From the NCBI GenBank assembly GCA_019925095.2, contig CM034415.1:10499333-10563332 (forward strand): a DNA stretch of 64,000 nt, in the 5' to 3' direction. This document shows positions 49,745 through 60,299 of the stretch, one piece after another (the stretch's first letter is position 1; each line of letters opens with the position of its first letter). The stretch is from Dendrolimus kikuchii (taxonomy: Eukaryota; Arthropoda; Insecta; Lepidoptera; Lasiocampidae). A program made the position numbers and the translations under genes. The notes under the pieces are model-generated. The model was not told the origin of the DNA. It saw only the letters and a list, made by a program, of their open reading frames with translations, and searched no databases.

Positions 49745-49911
49745 TTACGAATTCACCTCACCACCACTGATCGTGTCTTCCATCGGTCTGCTTTCCTGAA
49801 CAGGAGACGAGCTCATGCCTTTGTGACCAGGCTTTAAACTTCTGTTCACTGAAGAGTCACATTCAACTCTTTCTATTGTGACTTCTATGTTATTCTGGAA
49901 CTTGTCCTTGT
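49745..49911 (-). CDS. Terminal exon of an unidentified minus-strand gene
   Basis: Read on the minus strand: acceptor ATATTACAG, two bases of a split codon, 54 codons, then TAA at 49745-49747. It encodes FQNNIEVTIERVECDSSVN and a Ser/Pro/Glu-rich tail ending ISGGEVNS. An AATAAA lies about 25 bases past the stop. The split codon joins exactly with the exon at 51946-52137. I do not recognise the protein. It converges on PRKDC. Confidence 0.65.
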
Positions 49912-49971
49912 CTGTAATATTTTAGAAGTATTCTCGAGCTTTTTGATTTAAGTTTTTTTTAATTAACATAT

Positions 49972-50458
49972 TGTTCCGAGTCACGAGACTCAAATTAAAA
50001 TGCCGTTAGAATTACTATAGAGTTTATTAGAACTATACAAACACGTATAACACAGGTACAACAAGTCCAAACGTAATGCAGAAGGCCGTAATTCAATAAA
50101 ACGCGCAAAGTCCGTCACTTATTAGATTCCCGATTGTAGAACACACGTCTCGCTTCGCTGGTGGTTCTCGCTCGACTGGCTCCTCCCTTAATCGGGCCAT
50201 TGCTTTATACTGCACAAATGCAATATGTCCGACCGGCAGCGTGGACCGAATTTCCTAGAATCAGCTTGCACTTTAAATCCGTAACACCTGATTACAATAC
50301 AACAATAGGCCGTCTGCCAATAAGTAAACAAAAGAAGACGATCATAAAGGAATTACAATAGTTTCAATGTTATCAGTTCAAATGCCAACAGGTAATAAAT
50401 GTGCTTTGTTTCAGATATGCAGGTGGATTTTGTGTTTGTCGGGATCTGAGTTGTAACA
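49972..50458 (-). mobile_element. Solo LTR, copy 6
   Basis: TGTTCC..GTAACA with a perfect ATAT 4-bp target duplication on both sides. Within the last intron of the minus-strand gene, same strand. Confidence 0.82.
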
Positions 50459-50603
50459 ATATTCATAGCGGCACTGATTTGATCTGTACTTTCCATTCCT
50501 GCGGTACGGGGCGTTTTAGACCTTGTAATAAAACTAGCATTGCGGCGGGACGAGGTTTATTGAGCCTCGTAGCGTTTTAAAAAGTAACTGTTACTACACT
50601 TTT

Positions 50604-50826
50604 ATCCGTGCAGGAACGGAGAAAGAGTAGAATTTTCTACGACCAGGCGGCCTAGAACCCCCCTGGTCTACGAGTTGTCTTCTGGTATTAAAAGGCCAGG
50701 TTCCAGTCTACCTTTAGAGAGCGGCAGCACATTGGCAGCACCTTTGGTGTTACAAATCTCCATAGGCGATGGTAACCGCTTTCCATCAGGTGGGCCTGTA
50801 TGCTGAACTCAGGCAATTAAAGAAAA
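50604..50826 (+). mobile_element. Family A repeat with internal deletions
   Basis: CCGTGCAGGAACGGAG; middle lost; ends CAGGCAATTAAAG. Confidence 0.75.
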
Positions 50827-50862
50827 CTAAAATCCTATTTTGGCTTATATTTTTATATTAAA

Positions 50863-51326
50863 ATACATACATACATACATAACTTCACGCCAGTTCCCTT
50901 GCGGGGTAGGCACGAACAACAGAGCGCCATGTAGGCTTATTATTACACACCTCACTTGCTTCTTTCACATTCATAACTCTTGTCATGCACGCCCGTCTGT
51001 TATTAAGGCTCCTGACATCACCTTCTGCTAGTACACGATCAATTTGATCATGGAAGGTGTGTCGTGGCCTTCCACGACTTCTGCATCCATTCACTTTTGC
51101 ATTGTCTATCTGTTTATTCATTCTTTCATCATGCATTCTTTCCCATGCCCGAACCACCGGAGCATTCCTTTCCTTACCTTCACCCCGACACTCTCTTTCA
51201 GACCAACTCTCTCTCTTACTTCGGTATTACGAACGCGGTCCGCGAGCGTCACTCCGCAGATTTTGCGCAGTGCTCGCATCTCGACCGCGTTTACTCTACT
51301 TTCATGCTCTCTCTTCCATACCATAT
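50863..51326 (-). mobile_element. Family B, longest minus-strand copy
   Basis: RT C-terminus from VWKREHESRVNAVEMRALRK to YPARELA with a (CATA)n-side tail. Contains an 'ECMMKE' insert relative to other copies. Confidence 0.83.
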
Positions 51327-51456
51327 ATAAAATAGTTTACGTATTCTTGCTTTGTGTCCTACGGTACTAGGTCAAGGTAATCTCGTATTAAGGTTAGGTA
51401 TAACACGGAACTCTGGTTTGATAGCAGATGTTAGAATATATATATATACATATATT

Positions 51457-51738
51457 ATCCGTGCAGGAACGGCGAAAGAATACAATTTCCTGCGGCCTGA
51501 CAGCTTGTCGTAAGAGGCGCGACTAAACAATTATTTGCTCGACTGGATGGCTACCACCCCTGGTCTAAAGTATGTCGCCATAACAACCTTGAGTTGTGTT
51601 CCGGCATTAGTGACCAGGTTTCAGTCTCCCTTAAGAGAGCAGCAGCGCATTTGTAGCACCTTTGGTGTTGCAAATGTCCCTAGGCGATGGTAACCGCTTT
51701 CCATCAAGTGGGCCGTCTGCCTGTCTGCTGTACTCCTG

Positions 51739-51742
<4 letters not shown>
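51457..51742 (+). mobile_element. Family A repeat, tail replaced by (TA)n
   Basis: CCGTGCAGGAACGGCG to CTGCAATAATATA. Confidence 0.82.

Positions 51743-51812
<70 letters not shown>
51743..51812. repeat. (TA)n microsatellite
   Basis: About 34 TA repeats continuing the tail of a family A element. Confidence 0.93.
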
Positions 51813-51814
<2 letters not shown>

Positions 51815-51945
51815 CTGGGTCTAAGTCGCCCCGAACGTTCGGGACAACTTAGACTCCGTTTTGCAGTGAATGTGTTATACTGTCAAACAATTCACTACTT
51901 GTGTTCAATACCTAAGTAATATCCTGAGAAAGAGATAGAAGATAC

Positions 51946-52137
51946 CTGGAAGGCAGTTAGAAGAACAGGGACATATAGATGACACGTCCGGGCTGGTGAT
52001 GCGAATGTTAGCATACGAGTGTTTCAAGACTACGTTCTCATTGTCGCAGCCGCACTTTCCGCACGTAGATTTCCTTTTGACTACCTCCTTTGAATGTTTC
52101 CAGCCTGGTACAACACGAGTATCATGTATAATTTTTT
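51946..52137 (-). CDS. Penultimate exon of the unidentified minus-strand gene (Cys-rich)
   Basis: Minus strand: acceptor TTTTTTGCTAG, donor CCAG/GTATCT. Sixty-three full codons with two split ends. It encodes VVPGWKHSKEVVKRKSTCGK, then a C-x2-C-x-C cluster (CGKCGC) and CPCSSNC. Six to seven cysteines in ~40 residues suggest a metal-binding or disulfide-rich module. Function unknown. Phase agrees with both neighbouring exons. Confidence 0.65.
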
Positions 52138-52149
52138 CTAGCAAAAAAG

Positions 52150-52565
52150 AGACCGACTCTAAGAGTATATAATTTTATTATTATCGCAAATGTTAAGTCC
52201 GGGAATTTGCTATCGATCAGCGAAAACCGCATCGAAATCGGCCTAATCGTTTTTACGTGAATCCCGAACAAACAGACAAGCACAAAATTCTAAAAAACTT
52301 TTACCACACTTTTATAATATTACTAGCTGTGCCCGCGACATTGTACGCGTGGAATTGTTTTTTTTGCGGAATACCAAATAAAGTAGCCCAAGTTACTCCT
52401 TATACCATCAGCTATCTACCGGTGAACGTTCCGTCAAAATCGATTCCGCCGTTTCAGAGATTAGTCGGAACATCCAGACAAACAAAAATTCTAAAAATTG
52501 CATTTTTGGAATCTCCTGATCCGAATTATCCTTCTGGTTTTTTCACATATTTATTTTGACATTAC
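52150..52565 (-). mobile_element. Helitron-like remnants
   Basis: CTAGCTGTGCCCGCGACATT at 52323 looks like a reverse Helitron 3' end. On its left is AAAACCGCATCGAAATCGGC, a 5'-body remnant. Confidence 0.45.
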
Positions 52566-52591
52566 AAACAGACACTTCAATTTTATTTATC

Positions 52592-52657
52592 TATACACGA
52601 GGGCAACTTTCCATCAGGTTGCCCGTCACGCTGTCTTATATTCCAGCAATAAAAAGA
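52592..52657 (+). mobile_element. Family A-like 3' fragment
   Basis: AACTTTCCATCAGGTTGCCC to CCAGCAATAAAAAG. It ends only about six bases from a donor site of the minus-strand gene. Confidence 0.55.
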
Positions 52658-52662
52658 ATCAC

Positions 52663-52839
52663 CTTTGCCATCTTCTTGAATAACCGCCAAAGGTATATCA
52701 ACACTCCTCCCCGCTAGGAGCTTCTTTTTCCTTTGACCTATCGAAGCTAAAGCGTTTTTGATAGACCTCCTGAAAGAGGGTCTCTCGTCTTCTGGGGGTG
52801 ATAGAAGAGAACAGAGGCATTCATCTATTGGACCAGAAC
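52663..52839 (-). CDS. Third-from-last exon of the unidentified minus-strand gene
   Basis: Minus strand: acceptor AATACTCTAG, donor CAAAG/GTGATT (a weak donor). It encodes 58 full codons, including SPPEDERPSFRRSIKNALAS and IGQRKKKLLAGRSVDIPLAV, an acidic/Pro start followed by a basic stretch. It looks like a cytoplasmic or nuclear linker, but I cannot name it. It ends in phase with the exon at 51946-52137. Repeat sequence (poly-A end of a family A-like fragment) starts within ten bases of the donor. Earlier exons were not found. Confidence 0.6.
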
Positions 52840-52922
52840 CTAGAGTATTTAACAGGTTGAATTATACTTATTTAAAAAAAAATTAATGCTTTTTTTTATT
52901 GCACGAGTTATCATCGTCTAGT

Positions 52923-53291
52923 AGCTCGCGGACCGCGTTCGTAATACCGAAGTAAGAAAGAGAGTTGGTCTGAAGGAGAGTGTCGGGGTGAAGGTAAGGA
53001 AAGGAATGCTCCGGTGGTTCGGGCATGTGGAAAGATCGACTAAACAGATATACAATGCAAAAGTGGATGGATGCAGAAGTCGTGGAAGGCCACGACACAC
53101 CTTCCATGATCAAATTGGTCGTGTACTATCAGAAGGTGATGTCAGGAGCCTTAAAAACAGACGAGCGTGCATGACAAGAGTTATGAATGTCAAAGAAGCA
53201 AGTGAGGTGTGTAAGAATAAGCCTAAATGGCGCTCTGTCGTTCTTGCCTACCCCGCAAGGGAACTGGCGTGAAGTTATGTATGTATGTATG
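52923..53291 (+). mobile_element. Family B copy
   Basis: RT C-terminus LRWFGHVER to YPARELA and TATG tail. Confidence 0.83.
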
Positions 53292-53292
53292 C

Positions 53293-53530
53293 ATCATCGT
53301 CTATGGACATTTGCAACACCAAAGGCGTTACAAATGCGCTGCTGCTCTTTTAAGGGAGTCTGGAACCTGGCCACTAATGCCGGAACATAACTCAAGGTTG
53401 TTATGGTGGCATAGTCTAGACCAAAACTGGTAGCCATCCAGTCGGGAAAATGCCCTACCACCTGGCTGTGGGTTGTTTTGACGCCTCTTACGACAGGCCG
53501 CCCCAACGCAGGAAATTGTATTCTTTCTAA
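53293..53530 (-). mobile_element. Family A repeat, inverted, next to family B
   Basis: ATCGTCTATGGACATTTGCA to GTATTCTTTCT. Confidence 0.8.
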
Positions 53531-53635
53531 GGGTCACATAAAATATCGTGGGCAAGCATAGCCGCCGGCATCGGCTCTCTCAATTCCAACGTGGAGTGTT
53601 TAAATGACTCGCCCTCTTGACGACACTATTGGTAT

Positions 53636-54240
53636 TTTTTTTTATGTTTAAGGCTTGGCAACTAGACCTTTAAGCCAGGCGCCGTTGTATTGTAGGCTAC
53701 AATCCACGTCATTCAACGGAGTTCTTGTGAAAACTCGAGACGCCACATTTGGCTATATAGTTCACATTTCTCGCAAAAACACATAATTACTACTCAAAAA
53801 CTATCAATATCCTATTGAGTAAATTTACACATTTTTAGAAAATAAAACTGGGTAAATCTATAGCTTCTTTATACAGGAATTTTAAGTAGTGGGGTGGTGA
53901 AGTGGGGAGGGGGGAGGCATCCTTACCTTTACTACAACCCCTAAGGTCCGGAGATCTTTAAATAATTTTTTTTAATAAACATAACCTCACTTATTTTCAC
54001 TGATTGTTTTGCTAATGTTGCACTTCTATTATAGGTCCGAAATTGAAAAATCTTTTCAAAGTTCAAAAAAAAGCCAGTAATCAACATAAAAAGAGCCAAA
54101 ATAACCCAAAAACAAACTTAATTAATAACCCCCCTATTCACTACGCCCACCCACAACTTGACATTTGTGTATTAGATTCTTAAGTAGCAGCCTAAAACTG
54201 CACAGCACAACGTCCCCGTTCAGTTCCCGCCAAAAACTCC
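53636..54240. repeat. Dispersed repeat family J, copy 2
   Basis: GGCTTGGCAACTAGACCTTT to CAGTTCCCGCCAAAAACTCC, with a ~340-bp central insertion (53850-54190). Confidence 0.6.
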
Positions 54241-54423
54241 ACACACTATTGGTAGGTGGAAACCCATCCACAGAGAACCCACGGTGGCTGAAGGTCGAAA
54301 TCCGTCCTCCGGTACCGGTGCATCGTCCACCTCACTAACTTGTGCACAATTATCATAAAAATTACCTTCTTGCAAGTTCTGCAATGATTCTTCGTCTATT
54401 TTCTTTATCGATGCATAGTCCAT
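54241..54423 (-). other. Unidentified open reading frame fragment
   Basis: Minus-strand frame starting ATG: MDYASIKKIDEESLQNLQEG then acidic DDAPVPEDGF; it runs into the terminus of a family J repeat and stops. Could be a transposon N-terminus or a lost exon. Confidence 0.25.
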
Positions 54424-54574
54424 ATCTATTTGTTTTCATACCCCAAAAAGTCATTTCAACATCGTTTTTGCTTAATTTTTGAAACTGTTAAACATATTTA
54501 TGAACGAATAAAATGATTTTAATAAATTACATATTATTTGCAATTTTTATTTTTGACAAATATTATTTTTCTTT

Positions 54575-54836
54575 TTTTTATGTTTAAGGCTTGGCAACTA
54601 GGCCTTTAAGCCAGGCGCAGTTGTATTGTAGGCTACAATCGACGTCATTCAACGGGGTTCTATCTATTTGGCTATATAGTTAACATTTTTCGCAAAAACA
54701 CATAATTACTACTCAAAAACTATCAATATCCTACAACTATTGTTCATTTTAGAGTAATTTTACACATTTTTAGAAAATAAAACTGCACAGCACAACATCT
54801 CCTTTCAGTTCCCGCCAAAAACTCGACGCTACAAAG
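54575..54836. repeat. Dispersed repeat family J, copy 3
   Basis: Same ends as copy 2, ~260 bp. Confidence 0.65.
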
Positions 54837-54884
54837 GCAGGCAAAGGAATCTAGTCCATACAGCCAATTCTGATGTTTAAGTCT

Positions 54885-55128
54885 TCGTATAATAGTCGCG
54901 CAGTTGTATTGTAGGCTACAACTAACGCCATTCCACGGAGTTCTTGTGAAAACTCAAAAGGCCACATTTGACTATACAGTTCACATTTCTCCCAAAAACA
55001 CATAATTACTACTCAAAAACTATCAATGTCCTACAACTATTGTTCATTTTAGAGTAATTTTACACATTTTTAGAAAATAAAACTGCACAGCACAACATCT
55101 CCTTTCAGTTCCCGCCAAAAACTTCTGA
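54885..55128. repeat. Dispersed repeat family J, copy 4
   Basis: GTTGTATTGTAGGCTACAAC to CAGTTCCCGCCAAAAACTT. Copies 2 to 4 form a loose direct-repeat cluster. Confidence 0.65.
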
Positions 55129-55149
55129 CAAATAAATTCTGTCAACAAT

Positions 55150-55735
55150 ACCTACAGATTATATAAATAAGAACGACATACATCGCGTTCCATTAGTAGA
55201 TCGACTTTTCCCGTTCCACGTGCTTGCGGGCGTTACAATCATAAACTAGCGGAATATAGTTGCACCGACAGCCCCCTGTGCAGAGGATGCCTGGAGACAG
55301 AAGAAACAGCCGCCCATGTCCTGCTTGTATGCGGAGAGGTGGCCCAATACAGGGCGAAGTATCTGGATGCCACAGGTAGCCTCCAATAAATCTTCAGCAA
55401 CGTCAAGAAGCTGGTGGACTTCTTGGAGGAGCTGGGCTGGATGGAGTAAACCCTCATTCACCTTCGCACGCAAAATAGGCGCTTTGTCGTCGAGTTGGGG
55501 AAACCGCCCGCTCGCAAAAGAAGAAGAAACTAGTGAAACGGTTATTCGACCCATCTCTTGATATGGGTCGTTGTGAGCGTTGCGTGATCAAAAATTATGA
55601 CGTCATTAGTGACGTTTTCACCACGACCATAACGATCGCGGTCGCCAGGTGGAGCGGCTGACGGAGCATTTTGGGCGTTGTTAGCTACTAAAGGAACGCG
55701 CTGATTTAGTTTACATAAATTTGAGCGAAATATTA
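55150..55735 (+). pseudogene. Jockey/R1-type LINE C-terminal zinc-knuckle and 3' UTR
   Basis: Frame with CRGCLETEETAAHVLLVCGE (a CCHC knuckle) and VKKLVDFLEELGWME before TAA; one Gln codon is TAA in between. The tail GGGTCGTTGTGAGC is shared with 9656. Confidence 0.7.
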
Positions 55736-56185
55736 ACTATCATCAGTGATAATAAAAATACTGGCGGGTGAGATGCCACAGTAAAAGAAATTTACTTGAC
55801 GTTTCATATGTGACGTCTTAAATGAGTTGACGCCTGATTTCATTAGAGAAAATCCGGCTCGAAGGACCATATAATTAACTCAAAACTAATAAAGAAGGGC
55901 AGATATTTAATTAATATATTAAATTTGCACCATTACATGTCTGAAGGAAATTATTTGTATGTGACAAAGTCAAATTTGTTGGTGTTGCCAACAGAGTACA
56001 TTAATATATCGTTAGAGAAATGGTTGTTTATTTAACTAATCCGTTGTTATTTACTTTCCTCATATTCGAAATGAAAGGCAAAGTGTTAACCTCGGGTGAA
56101 AGACCTATTTAGGCACTCGAACATTAGCGTTCTCGTTACGCTCGGGCGCCAAATATCTCATGCCTAAATACGTCATTTGCCTTGC
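55736..56185 (+). repeat. Dispersed repeat family H, copy 2, with a nested piece
   Basis: Matches 2547-2830. At 55865-56030 it contains a piece of the foldback element of 62479 (TTGTTGGTGTTGCCAACAGA). Confidence 0.6.
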
Positions 56186-56433
56186 CTTACGGAAGTGTTT
56201 TCTCCTATTTGAATTTCTTGTCTCACATCTCTCCCATTATCCCGTGATCCCTCCTCCCTTCCCAAAGGCTGAAAAACCGTTGATTTCGCCCTTAGAAATT
56301 AAACGTCTATAGGGGTTGATAACTACTTTCCATCAGCTAGACCGTGAGCCTGTCTGTACAATAACAAAAAAGGTAGACCAAACAAGAGGTGAATGAATAT
56401 TGAAAAGATATGTACTATGACAAAATATGCCAT
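56186..56433. other. Unclassified; small family A-like trace
   Basis: AACTACTTTCCATCAGCTAG at 56320 resembles the family A 3' third. Nothing else recognised. Confidence 0.35.
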
Positions 56434-56718
56434 GTTTTTTTATTGCTGAAGCACAGCTGTGATGGAAAGTAGTCGCCTATGAACATCAGCAATAACAGAG
56501 ATGCTGCCAATGTGCTACCGGCCTTGAAGGAGAAACTGGAACCTGGCCACTGATGCCGGAACACAACTCAAAGTTGTTATAACGGCATACTCTAGATCAG
56601 GGGTGGTAGCCATCCAATCAGGCAAATCCCCTACCACCTGGCTGTGGGTTGTTCTGTCGCCTCTTACGACAGACTCCCCAGCCGCTGGACTTAGTATTCT
56701 TTATCCATTCGTGCACAG
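56434..56718 (-). mobile_element. Family A repeat, full length, inverted
   Basis: TTTTATTGCTGAAGCACAGC to CATTCGTGCA; more diverged than most. Confidence 0.78.
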
Positions 56719-56781
56719 ACTATATATAAGAGTATATACTCTTACTATCCTATATATACAAGAGTAGAGAATTAAGGTAGA

Positions 56782-56935
56782 CTAGCAGTACTGATAAAAT
56801 AAAAATGTAGACCCCGATTCCAGCACCACCTACCGGTTCTAATTGTGAATTTAAACCACCTCGGGACCCACTCAAACTCACATAAGATTTCATCAAAATC
56901 CTACAACTCGATTCCTGCGTAGTTATAGTCATTTT
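56782..56935 (-). mobile_element. Helitron family 3, truncated
   Basis: CTAGCAG at the left and CACCACCTACCGGTTCTAAT; the hairpin is decayed. Confidence 0.6.
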
Positions 56936-56944
56936 GTTTAATGT

Positions 56945-57075
56945 GTTTTTACAATAACTCTTATACCGTCCAGGCTGTGTGTCTTTGGAATGAGCTACCT
57001 ATTGCTATAAGACAAGCCAAATCCTAACAGTGTTTTAAAAATCAGGTTCAGAAGCCTTGCTTCTCTATTGTGTAT
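56945..57075 (+). pseudogene. LINE RT C-terminal scrap
   Basis: Frame AVCLWNELPIAIRQAKS, a common non-LTR C-terminal motif, then stop. Confidence 0.55.
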
Positions 57076-57077
57076 AA

Positions 57078-57117
<40 letters not shown>

Positions 57118-57143
57118 AGTATGTATATATAAATATATATATA

Positions 57144-57551
57144 CTAGCTGATCTGGCAAAGTTCGTACCGCCTCAGAATCAATAAATGAAAAAGCTGAAT
57201 GATAATTGCAGAATGTTTCAACTTTAGTAGAAAATGTGGTCAAAACTTAACCGGAACGAATATCAAACGTTCGAAATTGAAACCAAAAAAAACAAAAAAA
57301 AACTTCACTTTTAAATTTAATTTGATTTCTGAACGACGGGACGAACATCAAATGTTTGACAGGTAGGAATAATTTCTAAGCAAAAGCGAAATTATTGTTA
57401 TTATTATATACCAAGCATTTTTTCATATTTACTCACCTTTTAAACCTTCCCTGGACTTCCACAAATAATTCAAAACCAAAATTAGCCAAATCAGTCCAGC
57501 CGTTCTCGAGTTTTAGCGAGACTAACGAACAGCAATTGATTTATATATATA
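57144..57551 (-). mobile_element. Helitron family 5 copy
   Basis: CTAGCTGATCTGGCAAAGTT on plus (minus-strand 3' end), AT-rich body, 5' part GAGTTTTAGCGAGACTAACG. Confidence 0.55.
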
Positions 57552-57605
57552 AGAAGATATATATATATATATATGTTTGTATTGTCAAATGTATATATAT
57601 ATAAT

Positions 57606-57790
57606 TCTTCTGTACGTGTGTTGACAGTGAACTCCTCCTAAACGGCTGGACCGATTTGAATGAATTTTTTGTGTGTGTTCAAGTGGATTCGAGGATGGTT
57701 TAGATTCACAATTGGACCCGGTAGGTAGCGCTGCAATCGGGTTCTAAATTTTATTTCTTCAGGGCAGAACAACGTCTGCCTGGACAGCTA

Positions 57791-57791
<1 letters not shown>
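57606..57791 (+). mobile_element. Helitron family 3, short copy
   Basis: TCTTCTGTACGTG to GCAGAACAACGTCTGC hairpin and CTAG before T. Confidence 0.7.

Positions 57792-57792
<1 letters not shown>

Positions 57793-57842
<50 letters not shown>
57793..57842. repeat. (TA)n microsatellite
   Basis: About 24 TA repeats right after the Helitron end. A second tract is at 57078-57113. Confidence 0.9.
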
Positions 57843-57846
<4 letters not shown>

Positions 57847-57944
57847 AAACATATATATACACATATATATATTCTTATTGTACTTATTTATTGTGTATAT
57901 TTATCATTATTGATAAACTGCTCCACCGTCAGTATTAAACATCC

Positions 57945-58080
57945 ATTAATTGTTGCCAAGGGTTGCCTGGAAGAGATCGCTCTTTACCGATCAGGCCGCC
58001 CGTTGTACTATCTCATGTATTTTTCTATTTTTTCTATTTCTGTTTATCTATGTTTTGGTGTACAATAGAGTGTTGTCTAT
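57945..58080 (+). mobile_element. CR1-type LINE 3' UTR fragment
   Basis: GGGTTGCCTGGAAGAGATCG and CAGGCCGCCCGTTGTACTAT. Confidence 0.65.
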
Positions 58081-58217
58081 ATATCTAGTTTGATTGTATA
58101 AATTATTGAAGTTTTAGTATGGATCCCTAATTTTTTCTAATAATAAATATAGCCTATATTATATAAGGATAATATAGTATTTTAATGAAGAAAGAATTTT
58201 TGAAATCGGTCCAATAG

Positions 58218-58451
58218 TTTTCCAGGTGGTAGGGCATTTGCCCGACTGGATGGCTACCACCCCTGGTCTAAAGTATGTCGCCATAACAACCTTGAGTTGT
58301 GTTCCGGCATTAGTCACCAGCTTCCAGTCTCCCTTAAGAGAGCAGCAGCGCATTTGTAGCATCTTTGCTGTTGCAAATGTCCATAGGCGATGGTAACCTC
58401 TTTCCGTCAAGTGGGCCGTCTGCCTGTCTGCTGATCTCCTGCAATAAAAAA
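58218..58451 (+). mobile_element. Family A repeat, 5'-truncated
   Basis: TTTCCAGGTGGTAGGGCA to CTGCAATAAAAAA. Confidence 0.82.
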
Positions 58452-58665
58452 TAGTTTTTGATATATTTCGTTACAAACATACAAATCTTTCTTCTGCATA
58501 ATATTATTATGTTAAATAGAAGGAATTCTAGGCTTAAACAAATAACTGCAGTTTGTCAAAGGAAATTAGCCTTCAAAGAAACAAATTGAAGAAAACCGCA
58601 ACATCCAATTTCTATTTAAATATTAAATAGAAAATAAAAAATATACGACATTTTTGTTAAATTCC

Positions 58666-58735
58666 AAGCTGGCAAACAGGCTGACGGCACATGGAAAGTG
58701 TTTACCGTCGCCTATAGATCCAGCACCAACGTTTA
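58666..58735 (-). mobile_element. Family A-like 3' fragment, inverted
   Basis: AGGCTGACGGCACATGGAAA and TTACCGTCGCCTATAGA. Confidence 0.5.
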
Positions 58736-58784
58736 GCTAACGCATTATCAGCCCTTAGGATTGGATAAAGCGCATATATAATAA

Positions 58785-59469
58785 CTAGAGGTCCAGGCAG
58801 ACGTCCTGCCCTGAAAAAATAAAAATCTAGTACCCGATTCTAGTGCCTCCTACCGGTTCCAATTGTGAATCTAAACCACCCGGGGACCCACTCAAACACA
58901 TATAAAAAAATCATCAAAATTGGTCCACGAGTAGGATCCTAGAACCCGATCCCAGCGACACGTACTGGTTCCAATTCCGATCTAAACCATCCGGGGACCA
59001 CTTTTTATCCGTGCATGAACGGAGAAAGAATACAATTTCCTGCGGCTGGGTGGCCTGTCGTAAGAGGCGACTTAACAACCCACAGCCAGGTGGTAGGACA
59101 TTTGCCCGACTGGGTGGCTACCACCCTTAGTCTAAAGTATGTCGCCATAACAACCTTGTGTTGTGTTCCGGCATTAGTGACCAGGTTCCAGTCTCCCTTA
59201 AGAGGGCAGCAGCGCATTTGTAGCGCCTTTGGTGTTGCAAATGTCCATAGGCGATGGTAACCGCTATCCATCAAGTGGGCCGTCTGCCTGTCTGCTGAAC
59301 TCTTGCAATAAAAAAATAAAATAAAAACTCAAACACAGATAAAAAATTCATCAAAATCGGTCCACGAGATTAGGAGGACAAATGACATCAAAATCGGTAA
59401 AGTCGTTCTCAAGTTATGCGTCTACATACATTTCTACGACTCATTTTTATATATACATAATATATTAGA
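58785..59469 (-). mobile_element. Helitron family 3 copy, split by family A
   Basis: CTAGAGGTCCAGGCAGACGT at the left end, two core units (CCGGTTCCAATTGTGAATCT), and TATATTAGA before T at the right. A family A element occupies 59006-59322. Confidence 0.72.
59006..59322 (+). mobile_element. Family A repeat, full length, nested in a Helitron
   Basis: CCGTGCATGAACGGAG to poly(A). Helitron sequence continues on both sides. Confidence 0.85.
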
Positions 59470-59521
59470 TCAAAGAAAGAGTGGGACTTAAAGTATGGTG
59501 CCATCTATTTTATGATATTGT

Positions 59522-59746
59522 ACATACATACATAGCTTCACGCCAGTTCCCTTGCGGGGTAGGCACGAACAACAGAGCGCCATTCAGGCTTATTCTTACA
59601 CACCTCACTCGCTTCTTTGACATTCATAGCTCTTGTCATGCACGCTCGTCTGTTCTTAAGGCTCCTGACGTCACCTTCTGCTAGTACACGATCAATTTGA
59701 TCATGGAAGGTGTGTCGTGGCCTTCCACGACTTCTGCAGTCATCCA
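59522..59746 (-). mobile_element. Family B fragment
   Basis: Reverse RTE tail to CTTCCACGACTTCTGCAG. Confidence 0.8.
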
Positions 59747-59949
59747 CGATATTGTAACTTAGTTTATAGCAGAACTCACACTTACCGACCTCTCGGTTAA
59801 AAGAAATACAACAAAATATATATGTTTTTAATATAGATAAAATAATATAATAAAATCACTCAACCGAGTGGTTTCGGAGTTCATCATTAAGGTTCCCGTG
59901 TCCAAAATAAAGGAGTTCACTTCAGTTCACATCAGCACTCAACAGTGAA

Positions 59950-60082
59950 TTTTTTTTTTATTGCAAGAGATCAGCAGACACGCAAACGGCCCACTTGATG
60001 GCAAGCGGTTACCATCGCCTATGGACATTTGCAACACCAAAGTTGTTACAAATGCGCTGCTGTTCTCTTAAGGGAAACTGTG
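59950..60082 (-). mobile_element. Family A repeat, 3' part, inverted
   Basis: TTTATTGCAAGAGATCAGCA to TCTCTTAAGGGAAACTG. Confidence 0.78.
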
Positions 60083-60299
60083 AATCTACTCTCTGCCATC
60101 TGAAGTATCATTTAACCTCTACCTCGCGCTGCTACAGGTTGATTCCCACACGGCTCTAGCACTACGAACTCACAATCGTTTCTTAACAGGCTTCCTCCTT
60201 AGATAATACTCATCATTGTAATTTGATATTTTGCATGAACTTTTAAAATTTCCGAGGTTCATTTTCTTAATCCGCAAATTTGCTTTTCTAGTACTTCTT
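60083..60299. other. Intergenic or intron, unclassified
   Basis: No family match and no coding exon recognised. Confidence 0.4.

Noticed and set aside
54035..54181. Possible plus-strand terminal exon (PKLKNLFKVQKKASNQ to VLDS)
   Set aside because: A good acceptor precedes it, but it lies within a family J repeat and no upstream partner exon was found.
59755..59830. Minus-strand exon ending at a strong donor (GTAAGTGTGAG)
   Set aside because: A good donor consensus but no convincing open frame or acceptor upstream; could be a 5' UTR exon but cannot be supported.
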